From assembly GCF_022750545.1 (NCBI RefSeq), contig NZ_PUIC01000003.1:434001-498000 (forward strand): a DNA stretch of 64,000 bases, given 5' to 3'. Made by a program: the position numbers and the translations under genes. This stretch comes from Caulobacter sp. CCUG 60055. Its GTDB lineage: Bacteria > Pseudomonadota > Alphaproteobacteria > Caulobacterales > Caulobacteraceae. The notes under the pieces are model-generated. The model saw nothing but the letters and a program-made list of their open reading frames with translations, ran no database searches and was not told the DNA's origin. This document shows, in pieces, positions 8,009 through 16,233 of this stretch; the stretch's first letter is position 1, and the number at the start of each line of letters is the position of its first letter.

Positions 8009-10324
8009 ATGGGCTTAAACGACCTTGTTCTGGCCGCCGCCGTGGGCGCGGTGCTGTTGGCCGTCTCCGCGACGCTGGCCGCCCTGGCCCAGCGCCGCCG
8101 CTCCGACGCGCGCGTGGCGGCGCTGCAGGCCCGGCTGGACGCGGTGGAAGGCCGCGCCGAGGCGGCCTCGGCCTCGGCCGAAGCCTTCGACAGCGCCCTG
8201 CTGACGGTCGAGGACGGCCGCGCCGCCCTGGCCTCGGGCGAGGACGCCCTGGCGGCCTGCGCGCGGATGCTCGGCGTCGAGCCTGAGCCCGCCGTCGTGG
8301 TGCACGCCCTGATGCGCGCCGATCCCGAGCATGGCCGCCGGCTGAAGACCCTGTTCGACGCGGGCGAGCCCTGCACCTTCGAGGCGCGCGGGCCGGCCGG
8401 CCTGATCAGCGTCGAGGGGCGCGCCGCCGGGGCCTTCGCCTGGCTGCGCCTGACCGCCCTGGCCTCGGCCGACGCCGGCCTGCCCACCGCCGCCCGTTTC
8501 GCCGCCTTCATCGACAGCCTGCCGTCGCCGGCCTGGATCAGCGGCGCGGGCGGCGCGCTGCTGTGGGCCAACAGCGCCTGGCTCGACGCCGCCGAGGCCG
8601 AGAGCCTGGCGGACGCCGCGGCCCGGGGCCTTGCCTTCGACCGCGGGGCCGACGCGGTGATCGCCGAGGCCGCCAACCTGGGCGAGCGGCGCGAGAGCCT
8701 GCGCTGGGCCCCGGTCAAGGGCCAGCGCCGGGCCTTCAACGTCGCCGCCGCGCCGCTGGCCGGCGGCGGGGTGGGCGCCTTCGCCCTCGACGTCACCGAC
8801 GCCGAGGAGCTGCGCGAGGCCCACAAGCGCCATGTCAGCGCCCACGACGAGACCCTGAACCACATCGCCGACGCGGTGGCGATCTTCAGCCAGGGCCGGC
8901 GCCTGGCCTTCCACAACACCGCCTTCGCCGACCTCTGGGGCCTGGAGCCGGCCTGGCTGGCCGAGCAGCCGACCCACGGCGAGGTGCTCGACCGCCTGCG
9001 CCAGCGGCGCCGCCTGCCCGAGACCGCCGACTACGCCCGCTGGAAGGCGGGCGAGCTGGCCCATTACGAGGCCCTGGGCCCGGCCCCAGACGACCTGTGG
9101 ACCACGCCGGACGGCCGCACCCTGCGGGTGGTGCGACAGCCGCACCCCCTGGGCGGCCTGCTGCTGCTGTTCTCGGACATCACCGGCGAGGTGCGGCTCA
9201 AGGCCCAGTACAACGCCCTGATCCAGGTGCAGCAGGCGACGCTGGACAAGCTGAACGACGCTGTCGCCGTGTTCGGATCGGACGGGCGGCTTCGCCTGCA
9301 CAACGAGGCGTTCGAGCGGTTCTGGAACGTCTCGGCGGCGGCGCTGGACGACGCGGGCGACTTCGACGGCGTGGCCGAGCTGTGCGTGCCGCGCCTGCAC
9401 GACATGGCGTTCTGGCGCGACCTCAAGGCGCGGGTGGGCGACCCCGACCCGCAGGCGCGGGTGGCCATCGGCGGCGAGGCCCGCACCAGCGACGACCGCA
9501 TCATCGCCTACCAGTCGCGGCCGCTGCCGGACGGCGCCACCCTGATCGCCTTCGCCGACGTCACCGACACCCGCCGCCTGGAGAAAGCCCTGGCCGACCG
9601 TTCGGCGGCGCTGGACGAGGCCGAGCGGCTGAAGCGCGACTTCGTCGGCAACGTCTCCTACGAACTGCGCACGCCGCTGACCACGATCATCGGCTATTCC
9701 GAGCTGCTCGACCATGCCGGCGCCGCCCTGCCCGAGCGGGCGCGCGGGCACGTGGCCTCGGTGCGCGCCGCCGCGACCCAGCTGGCCCGGTCGATCGACA
9801 ACGTGCTCGACATGGCCCAGATCGACGCCGGCGAGATGGCGCTGGACCTTGGCGACGTGCCGGTCGACGCCCTGCTGACCGAGACGGCCGAGCGGTTCGC
9901 GCGCCGGGCGGCCGAGGTCGAGGTGGCGGTCGAGGTCGAGGTGGACGAGGCCGCGGGGGTCATCCGGGCCGACCGGCGCCGGCTGGGCCAGACCCTCGAC
10001 CATCTGATGGAGAACGCCCTGTTCCAGACCCCGGCCGGCGGAACGGTGCGCATCAGCGCCCGCCGGGCGATGAGCGAGGTGCAGATCCAGGTCAGCGACA
10101 CCGGGCGCGGCATCCCCTTCCACGTCCAGGCCCACATCTTCGACCGCTTCGTCGGCCGCGAGCGGGGCGGCCCCGGCCTCGGCCTCGCCCTGGTCAAGGC
10201 CCTGGTCGAGCTGCACGGCGGCTGGGTGGCGCTGGAGAGCGAGCCGGGGCAGGGCGCCACCTTCACCTGCCACCTGCCGGAGACCGCCTACGCCGGCGCC
10301 GGCCAGCCCGAGCTGCAGTTCTAG
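8009..10324 (+). CDS. divL: DivL, tyrosine-containing cell-cycle pseudo-kinase
   Basis: A 771-residue protein with an N-terminal membrane helix (about residues 4-25), a coiled coil, several PAS-like domains (about 170-500) and a histidine-kinase core. The phospho-acceptor position in NVSYELRTPL is Tyr551 instead of His, the signature of DivL (Tyr550 in Caulobacter crescentus). The ATP-binding boxes (DTGRGIP, GPGLGLALVK) are kept. In Caulobacter, DivL stimulates CckA at the flagellated pole and is turned by DivK-phosphate, linking cell polarity to CtrA. A GANTC (CcrM) site lies at 7960 in the promoter region. The 3' end shares CTAG with the convergent MarR gene. Confidence 0.95.
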   Translation: MGLNDLVLAAAVGAVLLAVSATLAALAQRRRSDARVAALQARLDAVEGRAEAASASAEAFDSALLTVEDGRAALASGEDALAACARMLGVEPEPAVVVHALMRADPEHGRRLKTLFDAGEPCTFEARGPAGLISVEGRAAGAFAWLRLTALASADAGLPTAARFAAFIDSLPSPAWISGAGGALLWANSAWLDAAEAESLADAAARGLAFDRGADAVIAEAANLGERRESLRWAPVKGQRRAFNVAAAPLAGGGVGAFALDVTDAEELREAHKRHVSAHDETLNHIADAVAIFSQGRRLAFHNTAFADLWGLEPAWLAEQPTHGEVLDRLRQRRRLPETADYARWKAGELAHYEALGPAPDDLWTTPDGRTLRVVRQPHPLGGLLLLFSDITGEVRLKAQYNALIQVQQATLDKLNDAVAVFGSDGRLRLHNEAFERFWNVSAAALDDAGDFDGVAELCVPRLHDMAFWRDLKARVGDPDPQARVAIGGEARTSDDRIIAYQSRPLPDGATLIAFADVTDTRRLEKALADRSAALDEAERLKRDFVGNVSYELRTPLTTIIGYSELLDHAGAALPERARGHVASVRAAATQLARSIDNVLDMAQIDAGEMALDLGDVPVDALLTETAERFARRAAEVEVAVEVEVDEAAGVIRADRRRLGQTLDHLMENALFQTPAGGTVRISARRAMSEVQIQVSDTGRGIPFHVQAHIFDRFVGRERGGPGLGLALVKALVELHGGWVALESEPGQGATFTCHLPETAYAGAGQPELQF

Positions 10325-10854
10325 GCGTCGGAGGCGCGGGCGAAGCGGATGACGCTTTCGGCCCAGTCGGGGTCCTCGTGCAGGTTGCGCACCACGGTCT
10401 GGACCACCTCGCACAGCCGCAGCACGTCGTCGTCGGCGACGCCGCGAAGGGCCTGGTCGTTGAAGCGCCGCAGCCGCGCGACGGCGGCCTGGTAGGCCTC
10501 CGCGCCGAGATCGGTCAGCACCAGATGCACCTGCCGGCGGTCGTTCGGCGTGGCGACGCGCTGGACCAGCCCCTCGGCCACCAGCTGGTCGACAGTCCGC
10601 GTCAGGGTGGTGCGGTCGACGGTGGTGTAGGCCGACAGCTCGCCCATCGAGCAGCAGGGAATGCGCTGGATGGTCAGGATAGCCCGCCACTTGGGCAGGC
10701 TGAGATCGATCTCCTCCAGCACCTCGCCGAAGGCCAGATCGCGACGGCGCACCGCCTGGAACAGCAAATAGAAGAAATACTCCTGCCGGCTGTCCTCCGG
10801 GACGGCCGGCGCGGCCTGGACGACGGCCATCTCCACTTCCGCCTGCGCAGGCAT
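10321..10854 (-). CDS. MarR-family transcriptional regulator
   Basis: A 177-residue winged-helix protein. The recognition region reads MGELSAYTTVDRTTLTRTVDQLVAEGLVQR, followed by the wing PNDRRQVHLVLTDLG, as in MarR repressors. These bind DNA as dimers and usually release it on binding small aromatic or lipophilic ligands. The region before it has an interrupted palindrome (10932-10954) next to a promoter for the divergent small gene, a standard MarR arrangement. An in-frame Met eight codons in is an alternative start. It is convergent with divL and shares its CTAG end. Confidence 0.9.
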   Translation of the reverse strand: MPAQAEVEMAVVQAAPAVPEDSRQEYFFYLLFQAVRRRDLAFGEVLEEIDLSLPKWRAILTIQRIPCCSMGELSAYTTVDRTTLTRTVDQLVAEGLVQRVATPNDRRQVHLVLTDLGAEAYQAAVARLRRFNDQALRGVADDDVLRLCEVVQTVVRNLHEDPDWAESVIRFARASDA

Positions 10855-10931
10855 GCATCCCCCCGAACGCGGTTAACGTTTCGCTAAGAGCCATGTTTCT
10901 TGCAGATGCACAAGGTGCAGGTGCAGCTTGC

Positions 10932-10954
10932 GCAAATGCAATTTGTGCATTTGC
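10932..10954. promoter_or_regulatory. Interrupted palindrome, likely MarR operator
   Basis: GCAAATGCA and TGCATTTGC form a perfect 9-bp inverted repeat around a 5-base spacer (ATTTG). Further TGCA-containing repeats run from 10911 to 10956. It lies between the MarR gene and the divergent promoter at 10965, within an AT-rich island. Autoregulation by the MarR protein is inferred. Confidence 0.6.
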
Positions 10955-10964
10955 ACATTAATTC

Positions 10965-10993
10965 TTGACACCCGTGCTGGTTTCCCTTATCCG
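10965..10993 (+). promoter_or_regulatory. Promoter candidate for the small gene at 11083
   Basis: A perfect TTGACA -35 element is followed after 17 bases by TATCCG, an imperfect -10. It abuts the palindrome at 10932-10954, so a bound regulator would sit just upstream of or over the -35. Confidence 0.5.
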
Positions 10994-11082
10994 CGCGCCA
11001 GTTCTTCATCGCTTGGCTTTGCTTTCGACACGCGCCGATGACGCCGGCCGCGTGCTCGCCGATCTTCGAGCGTCGTCGGACG

Positions 11083-11427
11083 GTGTCTTTCTTGAACAGC
11101 AATCCTTCGCGGCAGGGCGACGAACTGCGCGCCCGGCTCGACATGATCGATATCGACGTGCGGTGCGCGCTCGGCTTCGGCCGCGCCACCCTGGCCGCGC
11201 TGGCGGCGATGTCGCAGGAGACCCGCGCGGCGATCGACACCGCCCTGGCCGAGGAGGCCGCGCTGGTGGCCATCGACGACCTGCGGGGCAGCGCGGCGGT
11301 GGCCGCGATCCTTGAGGAGACCCGGGTCCGGCTCGGCGAGACCGCGCGGCTGCAGGAATTCAGGGCGCAGGCGCTGGAGCGGCTGCTGGTCGCGGTCGCC
11401 GACGAAGGGCCCGGCGAGGCGGCCTAG
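11083..11427 (+). CDS. Hypothetical helical protein convergent with cheE
   Basis: About 114 residues, entirely helical in appearance. It is rich in Ala, Leu, Arg and Glu and has no membrane segment. The product has no recognised family. The start is uncertain: GTG at 11083, TTG at 11092 or ATG at 11143, none with a strong ribosome-binding site. It is placed behind the TTGACA promoter and the probable MarR operator, so it is the likely target of that regulator. It ends within CTAG shared with the convergent cheE stop. Confidence 0.55.
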   Translation: MSFLNSNPSRQGDELRARLDMIDIDVRCALGFGRATLAALAAMSQETRAAIDTALAEEAALVAIDDLRGSAAVAAILEETRVRLGETARLQEFRAQALERLLVAVADEGPGEAA

Positions 11428-11876
11428 CCGGGTGACGCCAGCCGCTGGTTCATCACCTCCAGCGATTTGAGCACGTCGGTGTCGACGACGGCGCCGTCCG
11501 AGCGGTCGCCGAGGGCGCGCAGCGTCCGCACGTAGATCTTCACCGCGTCGGCTCGCCAGCGCCCGTCGCCGCGCATCGAATCCAGGGCGTCGCAGAACAG
11601 TCCCGCGCAGCGCGACAGCGGTTCCAGGCCGTAGGCGCCGGCCAGGCCCAGCACGCCGTTCGACAGCTGGAAGATGCGGTCCAGCGGCGCGGGGTCGGCC
11701 TTGCACAGCGCCTCGATCTCGTCGATCGAGGCGTCGATGGCCTTCATGATGCCGGGTTTGGCCGCCTCCATCGCCGCGCCGGCGCGGCCGAGGGCGGAGG
11801 AGACCTCCAGGCCGAAGCGGACGTCGACCGCGTCCGCCAGCGGATTGGAGACGGCGAAGATGCGGGCGTCGCTCAT
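11424..11876 (-). CDS. cheE: Chemotaxis protein CheE
   Basis: A 150-residue helical protein, the last gene of the chemotaxis operon, in the position of cheE in Caulobacter crescentus. It looks like a four-helix bundle (VDVRFGLEVSSALGRAGAAM, then SIDEIEALC, LDRIFQLSNGVLGLAGAYGL) and so resembles an Hpt module. I see no obvious phosphorylatable His in the equivalent helix. Its start overlaps the cheY stop as ATGA. The function of CheE is poorly known; a modulating role towards the CheY proteins is inference. Confidence 0.75.
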   Translation of the reverse strand: MSDARIFAVSNPLADAVDVRFGLEVSSALGRAGAAMEAAKPGIMKAIDASIDEIEALCKADPAPLDRIFQLSNGVLGLAGAYGLEPLSRCAGLFCDALDSMRGDGRWRADAVKIYVRTLRALGDRSDGAVVDTDVLKSLEVMNQRLASPG

Positions 11877-12484
11877 AGATTGACCTTCATGGGTTTGATC
11901 AGCATGTCGATCTGGCCTTGCGACATGTTGGGTTCGGAGGCGGCGCCGATCTCGGGCGCGAGGTCGTCCTTGCGGCGCCCCTTGGTGCCGACGGGCGGTC
12001 CGAAGTGCTGGAAGCGCCGGTCGGGACCGGCGTAGCTGTTGGTCTCGACGAAGTGGCGCTGGTCCTTGCCGACCCAGACGATGCGCTCCATCAGCACGCC
12101 CGGCGTCACCGGCTTGGCCACCACGAAGTTGGCGCCGGCGTCGCGGGCCTCGGCCACGCGGTCGCGCTGGGTGGCCGAGGTGACCATCAGCACCGGGCAG
12201 TAGCGGTTGGGCTCCGGGGCGAAACGGCGGAGCCAGCGCACGAACTCGAAGCCGTCGGCGCCGTTGATCGCCGCCTCGACCAGCATCAGGTCGAATTCCT
12301 GCAGGTAGATCGCCTCCTTGGCCGAGGCGAGGCTGTCGCGCTTTTCCTGGCGGTTGAGGCCGAAGCTGGAGAGGATGCGTGAAATCAGTCCGCGGTGATC
12401 GGGGCTGTCGTCGACGATCAGCGCGCGGCTGCGCGACAGGTCGACCTTCAGGCTCGGCCGGACAGACGAGTTCGACGCGCTCAT
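11873..12484 (-). CDS. CheY-like receiver with Glu at the phosphorylation site (CheYIII position)
   Basis: A 203-residue protein. The receiver domain begins at about residue 20 (ALIVDDSPDHRGLI, with the acidic pair Asp25-Asp26). The residue where the phospho-accepting Asp is expected (FDLMLVEAAI) is Glu70, so classical phosphorylation is unlikely and the protein may sit in a fixed state. The Thr/Ser (VTSATQ) and Lys (VAKPV) switch residues are present. After residue 130 there is an extension with YAGPDRRF, a motif seen in several alphaproteobacterial receivers. It is preceded by GGGGAG. The order in the operon matches cheYIII of Caulobacter. Confidence 0.8.
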   Translation of the reverse strand: MSASNSSVRPSLKVDLSRSRALIVDDSPDHRGLISRILSSFGLNRQEKRDSLASAKEAIYLQEFDLMLVEAAINGADGFEFVRWLRRFAPEPNRYCPVLMVTSATQRDRVAEARDAGANFVVAKPVTPGVLMERIVWVGKDQRHFVETNSYAGPDRRFQHFGPPVGTKGRRKDDLAPEIGAASEPNMSQGQIDMLIKPMKVNL

Positions 12485-12493
12485 GGGGCTCCC

Positions 12494-12527
12494 CTAGAAC
12501 AACTCGAAATCAGAACAATTCGAAGTC
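12494..12527 (-). repeat. Tandem duplication of the cheU 3' end (DFELF-stop)
   Basis: Two 16-base units lie head to tail and differ at two positions: GACTTCGAATTGTTCT and GATTTCGAGTTGTTCT. The first codes the last five residues of CheU (DFELF) and runs into TGA. The second codes DFELF again in the next frame and runs into TAG. Confidence 0.85.
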
Positions 12528-12896
12528 GCCGGCGTCGCCCAGGGCGCCGGCGTGAGGTTCGGCCTTCTCCAGGCTGCGAGCCAGGGCGGCCAGCGGCACC
12601 GCGCGCAGCGCCGCCGTCAGGTCGACCTCATGGGCGGCGGCCGGCTCGTCCGACAGCACGCCGACATAGCGGGCCAGCGCCGCCAGGTGCTGGGTGACGC
12701 GGTCGAGGGCCTGGAGCTCCTCCATCGCCCGTTCGTCCAGTCCGGCCAGCCCGGCCAGGCGGGCGCAGGTCGATTCCAGGCGCGCGCCTTCGCCCGCCAG
12801 TCTTTGCAGTTCGTCGGCCACGCCGACCAGCGCCCCGGCCAGGGTGTGGGCCGCCGGTTGCGCCATGGGCGCGGTCTTCACGGCGGCTTCGCCCAT
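12510..12896 (-). CDS. cheU: Chemotaxis protein CheU
   Basis: A 128-residue helical protein between cheD and the Glu-type cheY, which is the position of cheU in the Caulobacter che operon. It has long Ala/Leu-rich helices (LAGALVGVADELQRLAGEGARL, ELQALDRVTQHLAALARYVGVL), an acidic linker and the C-terminal pentapeptide DFELF. CheD ends similarly in DLELF. The ATG overlaps the cheD stop as TGATG. The biochemical role is unknown; the gene name rests on synteny. Confidence 0.7.
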   Translation of the reverse strand: MGEAAVKTAPMAQPAAHTLAGALVGVADELQRLAGEGARLESTCARLAGLAGLDERAMEELQALDRVTQHLAALARYVGVLSDEPAAAHEVDLTAALRAVPLAALARSLEKAEPHAGALGDAGDFELF

Positions 12897-13465
12897 CAGA
12901 ACAACTCCAGATCGCCTTGGTCCACGGGAGCTTTGACCGCTGAACGTTGCTCCCGAATGAAGATTTGGTCTTCCGACGGATCGAGCAGCCGCTGGAAGGC
13001 CTGGCCGGTGGCCGGCCAGTAGCGGATGCGGCGGGCGCGCTCGCCGCCGAGGTCGCCGCCGCGCACGGGAATGCCTTCGGCGCCGAGGAAGCGGGTGGCG
13101 AAGGCGGCATTGTCCGCGCCGATGTTCTTGAGCCGCTGGAACAGGCAGGCCCCGCCGAACAGCTTGGCCTCCAGGCGGTCGCGCCGCGCGCCGGCCTGGA
13201 GCAGCCTGTTGATCAGCATCTCCATGGCGTGCACGCCGTAGCGCCGGGCCTCTTCGCCCTCGAACCCGCCCTCGCGGTCGGGCAGCAGGAAGTGGTTGAT
13301 CCCGCCCAGCCCGGCGGCCGGGTCGCGGATGCAGGCGGCCACGCACGAGCCCAGCACCGTGGTCATCACCACGTTGGGGTCGTCCGAGACCTCGAACTCG
13401 CCCTGCCCGACGTGGACGGTGCGCTCGCGTCCGGCGGCGAAGGACTGGGACGGGCCCAGGTTCAT
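12896..13465 (-). CDS. cheD: CheD, chemoreceptor glutamine deamidase
   Basis: A 189-residue protein of the CheD family, which deamidates Gln residues of chemoreceptors and in some species acts with CheC or CheY. The catalytic Cys is in TTVLGSCVAACIRD and the His in GINHFLLP. The downstream sequence LEAKLFGGACLF is also typical. The last five residues are DLELF, similar to the end of CheU. The start overlaps the stop of cheYII as ATGA. CheD normally works in the cytoplasm at the receptor array. Confidence 0.92.
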   Translation of the reverse strand: MNLGPSQSFAAGRERTVHVGQGEFEVSDDPNVVMTTVLGSCVAACIRDPAAGLGGINHFLLPDREGGFEGEEARRYGVHAMEMLINRLLQAGARRDRLEAKLFGGACLFQRLKNIGADNAAFATRFLGAEGIPVRGGDLGGERARRIRYWPATGQAFQRLLDPSEDQIFIREQRSAVKAPVDQGDLELF

Positions 13466-13851
13466 GTCAGCTGCCCGAAGACCGCTTCGATCTTCTCTTT
13501 CAGGGTGGCCACGGTGAACGGCTTCACCAGGTAGTTGTTGACCCCGTACTGCACCGCCCGCTGCACCAGCTCGGCGTCGGCGCGGCCGGTGAGCATGATC
13601 ACCGCCGTCGTCCGCAGCGGCGGGTGCGAGCGGATGGCGCGCAGCAGGCCCAGCCCGTCGAGCTTGGGCATGTTGAAGTCGGTGACCACCAGGTGCGCCG
13701 GCTTTTCGAGCAGCACCCGCAGCCCGGCTTCGCCGTCGGCCGCCTCGCGGATGTCGGTCATGCCGATCTGCTGCAGGCCGGCGCGGACCAGGGCGCGCAT
13801 GGTCAGCTGGTCGTCGACGACGAGGGCGCGGATGGATGAGGCGGCGGGCAT
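13462..13851 (-). CDS. cheY: CheY-type single-domain response regulator (CheYII position)
   Basis: A 129-residue receiver with the acidic pair Asp13-Asp14, the phosphorylation site Asp58 (VVTDFNMP), Thr in MLTGRA and Lys in YLVKPFT. Such proteins are phosphorylated by CheA and signal to the flagellar switch or act as phosphate sinks. It follows cheB by 12 bases and its stop overlaps the cheD start, so it belongs to the operon. Which of the three CheY proteins here binds FliM cannot be decided from sequence. Confidence 0.92.
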   Translation of the reverse strand: MPAASSIRALVVDDQLTMRALVRAGLQQIGMTDIREAADGEAGLRVLLEKPAHLVVTDFNMPKLDGLGLLRAIRSHPPLRTTAVIMLTGRADAELVQRAVQYGVNNYLVKPFTVATLKEKIEAVFGQLT

Positions 13852-13863
13852 CTTATGTCGTCC

Positions 13864-14895
13864 CTAATGAGCTGCGCAGGCGTCCAGGATCAGTCCGCCC
13901 AGTCGTGAAAGTGAGGCTTGGCGCTCGACGGCGCCGAGTTCGAAAGCCGCGCGCGGCATGCCGTAGACCACGCTGCTGGCCTCGTCCTGGCCGAGCGATC
14001 GCGCGCCGGCCTCGCGCATGGCCAGAAGTCCCCTGGCCCCGTCGCGGCCCATGCCGGTCAGGATGACGCCCAGGGCCTTGGCCCCCATGGTCGTCGCCAC
14101 CGAGCCGAACAGCACGTCGACCGAGGGGGAATGGCCGTTGACCGGCGGGCCCTCGAGCAGGCGGCAGCGCAGGCCGTCGGCCCGCTCCACCGCCAGGTGG
14201 CGGTCGCCGCCGGGGGCCAGATAGATGCGGCCGACCTCCAGGGGGGCGCCGTCGCTGGCTTCTTCCACGTGGGCGGCGCAGGCGCTGTCCAGCCGCCGGG
14301 CGAAGCTCTTGGTGAAGGTCGCCGGCATGTGCTGGGTGATGACCGTGGGCGGACAGTTGTCCGGGAAGATCGACAGCACCTGCAGCAGGGCCTCGACCCC
14401 ACCGGTGGACGAGCCGATGGCCACCAGGGCGCCGTTGGGGCGAAAACCCTCGCGCGCCGCCGGCCGGGCGGCGGTCCGCGGGCCTTCCAGCGGGCGCAGG
14501 CGCGAGCGGGCGGCGACCTTCACCTTTTCCGGCAGGTCGGCGAAGGCCTCGGCGGCGCTGACGCCCGGGCCGGGCTTGGCCACGCATTCGACCGCGCCCA
14601 GCTCCAGGGCCTCGATGGTGGTCTCGGCGCCGGCCTGGGTCAGGGTCGAGATCATGATCACCGGCGTCGGGCGCAGGCGCATGATCTTTTCCAGGAACTC
14701 GATGCCGCTCATGTTCGGCATCTCGACGTCGAGGGTGACGACGTCGGGATTGAGCCGCTTGATCGCCTCGCGCGCCTCCAGCGGATCGCCCGCCCCGCCC
14801 AGGACCTCGATGTCGGGGTCGCGGCGCAGGGCGGCGCTGATCACGCCGCGCATGGTGGCCGAATCGTCGACGACGAGGACGCCGATCCGGCTCAT
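13864..14895 (-). CDS. cheB: CheB, receptor methylesterase/deamidase
   Basis: A 343-residue protein with an N-terminal receiver (phospho-site Asp56 in TLDVEMP) joined by a linker to the methylesterase domain. The catalytic triad is visible as Ser in GSSTGGV, His in TQHMPATF and Asp in GMGRDGA. Phosphorylation by CheA turns on removal of methyl groups from receptors, which gives adaptation. The ATG at 14895 overlaps the cheR stop as ATGA. Length and domain order are standard. Confidence 0.95.
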   Translation of the reverse strand: MSRIGVLVVDDSATMRGVISAALRRDPDIEVLGGAGDPLEAREAIKRLNPDVVTLDVEMPNMSGIEFLEKIMRLRPTPVIMISTLTQAGAETTIEALELGAVECVAKPGPGVSAAEAFADLPEKVKVAARSRLRPLEGPRTAARPAAREGFRPNGALVAIGSSTGGVEALLQVLSIFPDNCPPTVITQHMPATFTKSFARRLDSACAAHVEEASDGAPLEVGRIYLAPGGDRHLAVERADGLRCRLLEGPPVNGHSPSVDVLFGSVATTMGAKALGVILTGMGRDGARGLLAMREAGARSLGQDEASSVVYGMPRAAFELGAVERQASLSRLGGLILDACAAH

Positions 14896-15773
14896 CGGGC
14901 CGCTCCCTTCAGCCGGTAGACGGTCAGGCCGTCGCTGACCAGCCGGCCGTCGTCGCCGGTGACGCGCTCGGAATGGCCGATATAGAGCCGGGCCTGCGGG
15001 GTCATGATGTCGATGAACCGCCGCCAGACCGTCTCCTGGGTCGGTTCGTCGAAATAGATCACCACGTTGCGGCAGAAGATCACGTCGAAGCGGCCGTTCA
15101 TCGGCCAGGGCCGCACCAGGTTCAGCTCGCGGAAGGCGATGAGGTCGCGCACCTCGTCCGAGAAGCGCCAGACGTCGTCGCCCAGCTCCGGCGCGCGCTT
15201 GAGGCGCGAGCGGTCCGAGGACGGCACCGCCTCCAGCAGGTCGCGGCGATAGGCCCCCTCGCGCGCCACGGCGACGACGTTGGGGTCGATGTCGGTGGCC
15301 AGGATCTTGACGTCGTGCTGGGCCGCGTCGGGCATGGCCGCCAGCAGGGTCAGGGCCATGGAATAGGGCTCCTGGCCGCTGGAGCAGGCCGACGACCACA
15401 GCCGCACCCGCCCGCCGGCCCGGGCGCGGGCCACGAGGTCGGGCAGCACCCGCTCGCGCAGGTGGTCGAAATGGTGCGGCTCGCGGAAGAAGCGGGTGAC
15501 GTTGGTGGTCAGCGCCGCCAGCATGGCCTGGCGCTCGTCGACGCCGGCCTCGTCCTGGATCAGGGCGCAATAGTCGTTGAAGCTCGACAGCCCCAGCAGG
15601 CGCAGGCGTTTGGCCAGCCGCGAATAGACCAGGGTCGCCTTGGTCTCGGGCAGATAGATGCCGGCGTCGCCGTGCAGCACGGCGGCGATCACGCGGAAGT
15701 CGTCGGGGGTGAAGACGAACTCCCGCTCGGCGCTGGCGGGCTGCGCCGAATTGCCCCGACCGACCGACGTCAT
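14892..15773 (-). CDS. cheR: CheR, receptor methyltransferase
   Basis: A 293-residue S-adenosylmethionine-dependent methyltransferase that methylates glutamates of chemoreceptors. The N-terminal helical domain ([34 protein letters not shown]) is followed by the SAM-binding core ([34 protein letters not shown]). All family motifs are present and the length is typical. It overlaps cheW and cheB by four bases at both ends, so translation is coupled along the operon. Confidence 0.95.
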   Translation of the reverse strand: MTSVGRGNSAQPASAEREFVFTPDDFRVIAAVLHGDAGIYLPETKATLVYSRLAKRLRLLGLSSFNDYCALIQDEAGVDERQAMLAALTTNVTRFFREPHHFDHLRERVLPDLVARARAGGRVRLWSSACSSGQEPYSMALTLLAAMPDAAQHDVKILATDIDPNVVAVAREGAYRRDLLEAVPSSDRSRLKRAPELGDDVWRFSDEVRDLIAFRELNLVRPWPMNGRFDVIFCRNVVIYFDEPTQETVWRRFIDIMTPQARLYIGHSERVTGDDGRLVSDGLTVYRLKGAAR

Positions 15774-16231
15774 GCGGCTTCGGCCTCCCGCTCGTCGAGG
15801 ACGCAGGCGAGATCGATCAGGCTGATCATGCGGCCCTCCATCGCGATCAGACCACGGACGAATTGCGTGGTGGAGTCGCTGGCCACGTCCGGCGTCTTCT
15901 GCACGGCGTGGTCGGCGGTCGACAGGATGTCGCAGACGGCGTCGACCAGCAGGCCCATCTGCCGGCGGCCGATCTGCACGACGATGATGACGTGGCGGGC
16001 GGTGGCCTCGGCGACGCCGAGGCCGAGGCGGGCGGCCAGGTCGATGACCGGCAGCACCGCGCCGCGCAGGTTGATGACTCCGCGCACATAGGTCGGCGAA
16101 TGCGGCACCGGCGTCGCCGGCGTCCAGCCGCGGATCTCGCGCACGGCCATGATGTCGACGCAGAACTCCTGCTCGCCGATGCGGAAGGAGATCAGCTCGC
16201 TCTTGTCGGACCCGAAGGCGATTTCGCTCAT
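15770..16231 (-). CDS. cheW: CheW, chemotaxis coupling protein
   Basis: A 153-residue CheW-domain protein that links receptors to CheA. The characteristic parts are [22 protein letters not shown] at the N-terminus, the [22 protein letters not shown] core and the VDAVCDIL strand. It starts two bases after the cheA stop codon and overlaps cheR by ATGA. Only one cheW is in this cluster. Confidence 0.95.
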   Translation of the reverse strand: MSEIAFGSDKSELISFRIGEQEFCVDIMAVREIRGWTPATPVPHSPTYVRGVINLRGAVLPVIDLAARLGLGVAEATARHVIIVVQIGRRQMGLLVDAVCDILSTADHAVQKTPDVASDSTTQFVRGLIAMEGRMISLIDLACVLDEREAEAA

Positions 16232-16233
16232 GT

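Noticed and set aside
8015..10894. A 959-codon open frame on the minus strand over divL
   Set aside because: It runs opposite to the conserved DivL kinase, shows no domain, and is explained by the lack of stop codons in GC-rich antisense sequence.
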